Assembly (NCBI GenBank): GCA_955652625.1
Contig: CATPBM010000327.1
Span: forward strand, 1-10,511
Direction: 5' to 3'
DNA from: an uncultured Steroidobacteraceae bacterium
GTDB lineage: Bacteria > Pseudomonadota > Gammaproteobacteria > Steroidobacterales > Steroidobacteraceae
DNA: 10,511 nt
In this document: piece by piece, positions 6,110-10,511 of the stretch
Layout of the letters: the number at the start of each line of letters is the position of its first letter
How positions within the stretch are numbered: position 1 is the first letter of the stretch
The notes under the pieces: model-generated
What the model saw: the letters and a program-made list of their open reading frames with translations, nothing else
Told to the model about the DNA's origin: nothing
The model's database searches: none
Made by a program: the position numbers and the translations under genes

Positions 6110-7253
6110 CCCCGCCAACGTGCGCGTGCGCGCAACGCCCGAGTCTCTCACCATCGAGTGGGGTGGCGGGGAGGTGAGTGAGTTTCCGAGCCTGTGGCTG
6201 CGCGACAACCTCTCAACGGATCGCGACGCGCACAGCGGGCAGCGGCTCATCGACATTACCGACGTGCCGGAGGGACCACGCATCCGCTCCGCGGTCGCGG
6301 AAAACTCCAGCGTGCGTATCGAGTGGGAGCGCGAATCGCGGCCGGCATCCTTCGAGCTCGCGTGGCTCGCGGCTCAGGCCGCGGGTCGCGCCCGGCAAAG
6401 ACCCGAGCTGACGGTGCGGACCTGGCTCGAGGGAGCGCGGCTTGAGCCCGCGCGTGACTTCGCCTGGATCGGGCTCGCCGAGGCCCGCGCGGACGCGCGC
6501 CTGCGTCTCGCCTGGCTGACCCGGATGTTGCAGGACGGCCTTGGATTCGTGAGCGGCGTGCCCGGCACGGAAGCGGCGATCCTCGAGACGATGCCCCTTA
6601 TCGGGCGCGTGCTCGAGACCAACTACGGGCTCACCTTCGATGTTCGCTCGCTTCCCCAGCCGGAGAATCTCGCCTATTCCGATCTGGGCCTCGGCCTGCA
6701 CACCGACAACCCCTATCGCGACCCGGTGCCGGGTTTTCAGGCGCTGCACGCGTTGATTCCTTCCAGCGAAGGCGGCGAGAGCCTGTTCGCGGATGGCTTC
6801 GCACTCGCCGGCCACCTGCGGCTGACCTCCCCCGATGACTTCGCGCAACTCACCGCCACTGCGGCGCCCTTCCACTATCGATCCGCGGACACGGATCTGT
6901 ACGCGGAACGCCCGCTGATTCAACTGACCGCGCACGGCGCGATCACGGCCGTGCACTACAACAGCCGCTCCATCGCGCCCCTGGCGTTGCCCGCGCAGCA
7001 GCTGTCCTCCTTCTATCGCGCCTACCGGCGCTTCGCCGCGCTGCTGCGCGATCCCCGTTTCCAGCTGAAAATGCGTCTCGGCAGCGAAACGCTCGTCGTC
7101 TTCGACAACCAGCGGATCCTGCACGGGCGCACCGCCTTCTCGTCCGCGAAGCTCCCACGCCACCTGCGCGGCTGTTACCTGAGCCGCGATAGCGTCTACA
7201 GCGAAACGGCCGTGCTGCGACGCCATCTCGCTGCAGAACGGGCGCGCGCATGA
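6102..7253 (+). CDS. tmpA: Fe(II)/2-oxoglutarate oxygenase, TmpA-like (GBBH/TauD family)
   Basis: A 383-residue non-heme iron oxygenase of the gamma-butyrobetaine hydroxylase type. The N-terminal DUF971-like domain (about 5-100) contains LWLRDNLSTDRDAHSGQRLIDI; the zinc-binding cysteines of classical GBBH (WLRDNCPCSDC) are absent. The catalytic jelly roll follows, with the iron triad His200-x-Asp202 in LGLHTDNPYRDPVPGFQALH and His341 in FDNQRILHGRTAF. Arg353 (LPRHLRGCY) is the expected 2-oxoglutarate anchor. GBBH-like proteins are usually called carnitine-biosynthesis enzymes. TmpA of this family instead hydroxylates C1 of 2-(trimethylammonio)ethylphosphonate, and its partner TmpB finishes the job. 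The next gene encodes just such a partner, so I assign TmpA by fold plus context; the exact phosphonate is not proven. GAGAAG lies 5 bases before the ATG, inside the transporter gene. Confidence 0.8.
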   Translation: MPSPANVRVRATPESLTIEWGGGEVSEFPSLWLRDNLSTDRDAHSGQRLIDITDVPEGPRIRSAVAENSSVRIEWERESRPASFELAWLAAQAAGRARQRPELTVRTWLEGARLEPARDFAWIGLAEARADARLRLAWLTRMLQDGLGFVSGVPGTEAAILETMPLIGRVLETNYGLTFDVRSLPQPENLAYSDLGLGLHTDNPYRDPVPGFQALHALIPSSEGGESLFADGFALAGHLRLTSPDDFAQLTATAAPFHYRSADTDLYAERPLIQLTAHGAITAVHYNSRSIAPLALPAQQLSSFYRAYRRFAALLRDPRFQLKMRLGSETLVVFDNQRILHGRTAFSSAKLPRHLRGCYLSRDSVYSETAVLRRHLAAERARA

Positions 7254-7807
7254 GCGTGGCGCAGGACATCCTCGCGCTCTACCAGGCGCGCGGCGCAGCC
7301 GCCTACTTCGGCGAGCGCGTGTCCATGACCGAGCATGGCCTGCAGGCGGCTTACTTCGCACAGGCGGAAGGCGCGCCGCAGCGGCTCGTCGTGGCAGCGC
7401 TGCTGCACGACATCGGGCATCTGCTCGAGCAGGTCCCTGACGCCATCGAGGACTGGACCATTGACGCCCGCCACGAGCAAGGCGGCGCCCGCTGGCTGGC
7501 GAAGCGTTTCAATGCGGAAATCTCCGAGCCCGTGCGCCTGCATGTCCCCGCCAAGCGTTATCTGTGCGCGGTCGATGCGCAGTACTTCGCCAGGCTCAGT
7601 CCCGCCTCGGTACACACCCTGAAACTGCAGGGCGGGCCGATGTCGGAGCGCGAGGTGGCGCAGTTCGAGGGCGAGCGTTTTTGCCAGGACGCCGTGCGGG
7701 TACGGCGCTGGGACGATCAGGGGAAAGTGGCGGGCCTCAAGACGCCGCAGTTGAGCGACTACGTCCCGTTAATCGCGGGCATGTCGCGCGGCGCGCGCAG
7801 GGCATGA
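7250..7807 (+). CDS. tmpB: HD-domain mixed-valence di-iron oxygenase, TmpB/PhnZ-like
   Basis: A 185-residue protein that looks like an HD phosphohydrolase but carries the fingerprint of PhnZ-type oxygenases, which cleave the C-P bond of a 1-hydroxyphosphonate with O2 to give a carboxylate and phosphate. Predicted iron ligands are His29, His53-Asp54, His75, His98 and Asp155. The lid pair Tyr19 and Glu22 (AYFGERVSMTEH) has the spacing of PhnZ Tyr24/Glu27 relative to the first His. His57 and Lys102 match PhnZ His62 and Lys108. From memory, PhnZ ligands are His34, His58, Asp59, His80, His104 and Asp161; spacings agree within one residue. The Tyr/Glu lid separates this group from ordinary HD hydrolases. 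The ATGA overlap with the tmpA-like gene implies translational coupling. Its likely product is glycine betaine plus phosphate if the substrate is the trimethylammonio compound. Confidence 0.87.
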   Translation: MSVAQDILALYQARGAAAYFGERVSMTEHGLQAAYFAQAEGAPQRLVVAALLHDIGHLLEQVPDAIEDWTIDARHEQGGARWLAKRFNAEISEPVRLHVPAKRYLCAVDAQYFARLSPASVHTLKLQGGPMSEREVAQFEGERFCQDAVRVRRWDDQGKVAGLKTPQLSDYVPLIAGMSRGARRA

Positions 7808-8475
7808 TTGCCAGCATGGACATCGATCCGCACGGGATTGCTCACCAGCCTTCCACTGGCGTGCGGCGCGTCCATGACACGCCGCTCGTCGCCGCCAGCG
7901 CCGCGAGCCTCGCGGGCTACGGCCATCTGGTCGACAACCCCAGGACCTTCCCCATACAGATCGTGCCGTGGCCGGCCCAGGGATGGCGCCCGATCGACAA
8001 GGACACCGGCGATCAGGGTGGCGTGACCGAGGGCCTGTTCGAGTTCACCTGGAAGGGCGAAACCCTGTACGCCAGGAACAACGCCGTGGGCGACAGTTAC
8101 CTCTTCGGCTGGAGCAACTGGCCCGAGGACGCCGCCGCGAGCAGTCCGGGAAAGAAGCGCGAGCGCGCGCTCATCTGGCGGGCGAACTATCACCCGGACG
8201 GCGGCCAGCTGTTCCATCCGCTCAACGGTGAGAGCTTTGTAGTGCCGCTGGCGCTGCCGGGCGACGACGTGACGCCTGAGAAGTTCGTCACCTTCTGGTG
8301 CGACGGCCGCAGCGGCCTGTATCTGCATCCTAACGTCTGGCACGGCGCGATCGTGCCACTCGATGACGAAGCGCAGTTTCTCGACCGCCAGGGACGCGTG
8401 CACGCGCGCGTCTCGGTCAACTTCGTCGAGGAGTTTGGCTGCTACCTGGGCGCGCCCTTGCCGGCACGGCTCTGA
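7804..8475 (+). CDS. Ureidoglycolate-lyase-fold (AllA-like) protein, enlarged
   Basis: A 223-residue protein related to E. coli AllA (160 residues), a cupin-like lyase of ureidoglycolate breakdown. The AllA opening 'LSQEAFSAYGDVIE' is echoed by ASAASLAGYGHLVDNP (32-46). The core '[25 protein letters not shown]...NYHRNVWHHPL' is echoed by HPDGGQLFHPLNGESFVVPL (130-149) and YLHPNVWHGAIVPL (173-186). Between these lies an insertion of about 40 residues (GDQGGVTEGLFEFTWKGETL and on through about 118). A purine role is unlikely, since no allantoin gene is near and the gene overlaps the tmpB-like stop (ATGA). I infer an accessory step in the phosphonate pathway, or a metal-binding cupin of unknown chemistry. 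ATG 7804 is chosen for the coupled overlap and AGGG just upstream; ATG 7816 is possible. Confidence 0.75.
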   Translation: MIASMDIDPHGIAHQPSTGVRRVHDTPLVAASAASLAGYGHLVDNPRTFPIQIVPWPAQGWRPIDKDTGDQGGVTEGLFEFTWKGETLYARNNAVGDSYLFGWSNWPEDAAASSPGKKRERALIWRANYHPDGGQLFHPLNGESFVVPLALPGDDVTPEKFVTFWCDGRSGLYLHPNVWHGAIVPLDDEAQFLDRQGRVHARVSVNFVEEFGCYLGAPLPARL

Positions 8476-8496
8476 GTCAGGCCCCTCGCCGGCTTG

Positions 8497-8538
8497 CCCC
8501 GAAGGAGCAGCGCGCTCGGCCGCGCCGGTCCTTCGGGG
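8497..8538. terminator. Bidirectional hairpin between convergent genes
   Basis: CCCCGAAGGA (8497-8506) and TCCTTCGGGG (8529-8538) are a perfect 10-bp inverted repeat, with further GC pairing possible inside the 22-nt loop. It lies between the end of the AllA-like gene (8475) and the stop of the amidase gene (8557), so it can end transcription from both sides. There is no long T-run on either side. Confidence 0.75.
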
Positions 8539-8556
8539 TCATCGCTGTTGCTGTCC

Positions 8557-10344
8557 TTACATGTGATGCGGGTGCCATTCGGCCGGCCGCGCGTCGTCGT
8601 GGGGCGGGTGCTTGACGTTCAGCGGCTCGCCCGCGATATGGTCGTCCGGAATCGTGGGAGTGAACTTCGGCAGATTCTTGGCGCGCTCGTGGGTGACGGC
8701 CTCAAAACCTGACGCCAGCGTTATCAGCTTCGGCTCACTGAAGGCCGTGCCGAAGAAAGTGATGCCGAGCGGAATGCCAAACACGTTCGCCGCCGGCACC
8801 TGGATGTAGGGATAGCCTCCCGGAGCGCCGAGACTGGAGCTGCCGAAAATGAAGTGATCCCCGTAGAGCAGATCCGTCGACCACGCCGGGTTGTCCGTCG
8901 GCGCCACGACCGCATCGAGGTGGAACGTGCTGAGCGCCAAATCGACGCCGTTGACCGTGGCTGCCTTGTCGATCGCCAGCGCCTGGTTGTAGGTCGTGCC
9001 GACAGGAACGCCGAGATTTGGGTCGGTTTGCGGAGTGTTGGCACCCGGCCGCAGCGCCTGCGCCTCCAGGAAGATCTCCTGCCCCCAGAAGGGCATTTCC
9101 GCATCGGCATTCGCATTGTTGAACGCGATCGCGTCCGCCAGCGTCTCGCCGGCCATCGGAACGCCAACACGCGTCGCGAAATAGGCCTGCAGGTCGCTCT
9201 TGAAGTCAAACTCCAGGACGAGTGTCTCGCCAGTTGCCACCGGGAAGGTGAATGCCGGGGAGATGCTCGCGTGCGGGCCGTCGAGCTCGATGACGGTCGC
9301 GCCCGCATCGCTCAGGGCGTCCAGCACGGCCTCGAACGCCGCGATCACACGCGCCGGCGCGCTATCGATACCCTGGCGCGTCACACCCAGGCGCGCACCG
9401 TGCAAGCCGTTTGCGTTGAGGAACTGCGTGTAGTCGGTCGGAATGTTTGTGGGACGGGTGAAGCGTCCCTGCCAGCCCAGGGGTACGCCCCCGGTGGCGG
9501 AATCGCGGCCGTCAAAGGTCCGGCTTTGCATCACGCCCAGGGTGACGGCTGCATCGGCGACGGTGCGCGCGTGCGGGCCGATCGTGTCCTGCGTATGCGA
9601 AATGGGCACGACGCCTGCGCGGCTGGTGAGGCCGACCGTCGGCTTGATCCCGACCACACCATTGGCGTTCCCGGGGCATACGATGCTGCCATCGGTCTCA
9701 GTCCCCAGAGATACGGTCGCGAAGTTCGCGGATGCAGCGGCTCCGGAACCGGAGCTCGAGCCGCACGGGTTGCGATCCAGGCCGTAGGGGTTGTGAGTCT
9801 GGCCGCCCACCGCCGACCAGCCGCTGACAGAGAAGAACGAGCGGAAATTCGCCCACTCCGACAGGTTGGTCTTGCCGAGGATCACCGCGCCTCCCTTGCG
9901 CAGGTTGGCGGCGACCGTCGAATCGTGCAGCGCCGGAGTGCCCTGCAGCGCGAGGGAGCCTGCCGTGGTCTGCATCTTGTCGCCGGTGTCGATGTTGGCT
10001 TTCAGCAGCACCGGAATCCCGTGCAGGGGCCCGAGCACCTTGCCCTTGCGCCGCATCGCGTCCGCGTGGCGCGCGAGCGTCAGTGCATCGGGATTCAACT
10101 CGATGAGCGCGTTCACTCCGAGTGAGTCACGATCGCCCTGGTCGAGCTTCTCGATGCGCCGGATGTACGCACTCGTGAGGCGTTCCGAGGTCAGCCGCCC
10201 CGCGGTCATCTCAGCCTGTAGCTGAGCCACCGTGGCTTCCAGAAACGGGAAATCGTCATCTTTGTCCTTGGGAGCGGCCTTCGCTGCCAGCGGCGAAAGC
10301 AACAGTGCAATGACCAGAATCCTGGCTGCCATGCGCGATGTCAT
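8557..10344 (-). CDS. Exported amidase-signature family hydrolase
   Basis: A 595-residue enzyme of the amidase signature family, which hydrolyses amide bonds through a Ser-cisSer-Lys triad. Residues 1-24 are a signal peptide (MTSRMAARILVIALLLSPLA, cleavage near AKAA), so it acts in the envelope. Catalytic Lys115 lies in LHGIPVLLKANIDTGDK. The Gly/Ser-rich segment NPCGSSSGSGAAAS (192-205) supplies the cis-Ser (Ser197 or Ser198). Ser220 in GTETDGSIVCP is the nucleophile; most relatives have GGSIRxP here. The C-terminal tail (about 570-595) is rich in His, Pro and Asp. Length is on the long side for the family, as seen in exported members with extra C-terminal segments. The ATG at 10344 is chosen because GGAGG lies 7 bases upstream; an ATG at 10371 lacks such a site and would spoil the signal peptide. 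Substrate unknown. It is convergent with the operon, so co-regulation is not expected. Confidence 0.92.
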   Translation of the reverse strand: MTSRMAARILVIALLLSPLAAKAAPKDKDDDFPFLEATVAQLQAEMTAGRLTSERLTSAYIRRIEKLDQGDRDSLGVNALIELNPDALTLARHADAMRRKGKVLGPLHGIPVLLKANIDTGDKMQTTAGSLALQGTPALHDSTVAANLRKGGAVILGKTNLSEWANFRSFFSVSGWSAVGGQTHNPYGLDRNPCGSSSGSGAAASANFATVSLGTETDGSIVCPGNANGVVGIKPTVGLTSRAGVVPISHTQDTIGPHARTVADAAVTLGVMQSRTFDGRDSATGGVPLGWQGRFTRPTNIPTDYTQFLNANGLHGARLGVTRQGIDSAPARVIAAFEAVLDALSDAGATVIELDGPHASISPAFTFPVATGETLVLEFDFKSDLQAYFATRVGVPMAGETLADAIAFNNANADAEMPFWGQEIFLEAQALRPGANTPQTDPNLGVPVGTTYNQALAIDKAATVNGVDLALSTFHLDAVVAPTDNPAWSTDLLYGDHFIFGSSSLGAPGGYPYIQVPAANVFGIPLGITFFGTAFSEPKLITLASGFEAVTHERAKNLPKFTPTIPDDHIAGEPLNVKHPPHDDARPAEWHPHHM

Positions 10345-10462
10345 GTTATTCCTCCGGGGGGCCGGGAGCATGAGCCGGGCAGGAAACGCCAGTCATTGGA
10401 TCGCTCCCTGCGCCGGCTTTTGTTGTTGCTCGAGACCAGTTGGTTAGTCGTTAGTTGGGCGC

Positions 10463-10491
10463 ATGCTACGCGCGTGAAAATCCAACTTCAA
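10463..10491 (-). promoter_or_regulatory. Candidate sigma-70 promoter of the amidase gene
   Basis: On the minus strand TTGAAG (complement of 10486-10491) is followed after exactly 17 bp by TAGCAT (complement of 10463-10468); each matches the consensus at four of six positions. It lies about 120 bp upstream of the amidase start. The leader between (10345-10462) shows no other gene. The call is a pattern match. Confidence 0.45.
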
Positions 10492-10511
10492 TCGCCTGCA
10501 GTGCTACAACC

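Noticed and set aside
6102..7253. Carnitine biosynthesis (gamma-butyrobetaine hydroxylase)
   Set aside because: The coupled PhnZ/TmpB-like partner and phosphate-type carrier fit phosphonate use, and the zinc cysteines of classical GBBH are missing.
6213..7361. 382-codon open frame on the minus strand
   Set aside because: Shadow of the TmpA-like gene; no recognisable domain or start signal.
7564..7803. Upstream extension of the AllA-like gene to an ATG at 7564
   Set aside because: This part is out of frame with and inside the conserved TmpB-like gene; the ATGA-coupled start at 7804 fits far better.
7804..8475. Allantoin/purine degradation via ureidoglycolate lyase
   Set aside because: No other purine or allantoin gene is present, and the protein is about 60 residues longer than AllA with a large insertion.
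8854..10125. 423-codon open frame on the plus strand
   Set aside because: Antisense to the amidase, which has catalytic motifs, signal peptide and ribosome binding site; the plus frame has an Arg-rich, low-complexity composition.
1..10511. CRISPR array, tRNA, rRNA, insertion sequence or integrase
   Set aside because: No spaced direct repeats, cloverleaf-like sequence or transposase/recombinase reading frame was recognised on either strand.

Overview
The window is high-GC DNA with compact genes and only short gaps, apart from one degraded stretch. The gene content (a PHP metallohydrolase of the CehA/McbA type, an OPA-type MFS transporter, gamma-butyrobetaine-hydroxylase-like and HD-type oxygenases, an exported amidase) fits a free-living soil or aquatic proteobacterium, most likely a gammaproteobacterium. 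No rRNA or marker gene is present, so this placement is inference.

Region 1 (1-2480) is accessory and partly decayed. It holds the start of an ArsR repressor (minus strand, running off the left edge), a broken glutathione S-transferase, an intact GNAT acetyltransferase, a small membrane-anchored protein of unknown function on the opposite strand, a frameshifted YeaO/DUF488 pseudogene, and a 53-residue lipoprotein with a perfect ribosome binding site. A 3.3-copy, 13-bp tandem repeat lies in the gap before the next operon.

Region 2 (2493-8475) is the most interesting part: five genes on the plus strand, each overlapping the next by 1, 8, 4 and 4 nt. In order they are (1) a secreted PHP-domain metallohydrolase, (2) an organophosphate:phosphate-antiporter-like MFS carrier that keeps both phosphate-binding arginines of GlpT, (3) an Fe(II)/2-oxoglutarate oxygenase of the GBBH/TmpA type, (4) a small HD-domain protein whose residues match the mixed-valence di-iron oxygenases PhnZ/TmpB position by position, and (5) an enlarged ureidoglycolate-lyase-fold (AllA-like) protein. 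Genes 3 and 4 are the signature of oxidative organophosphonate breakdown: hydroxylation at C1, then oxidative C-P cleavage to a carboxylate plus phosphate. I infer a self-contained pathway: periplasmic release of a phosphonate from an ester or amide, uptake (perhaps in exchange for phosphate), hydroxylation and C-P cleavage. The last gene is an uncharacterised accessory.

Region 3 (8476-10511) holds a strong hairpin between convergent genes, then an exported amidase-signature hydrolase on the minus strand with a clear Shine-Dalgarno site and a candidate sigma-70 promoter.
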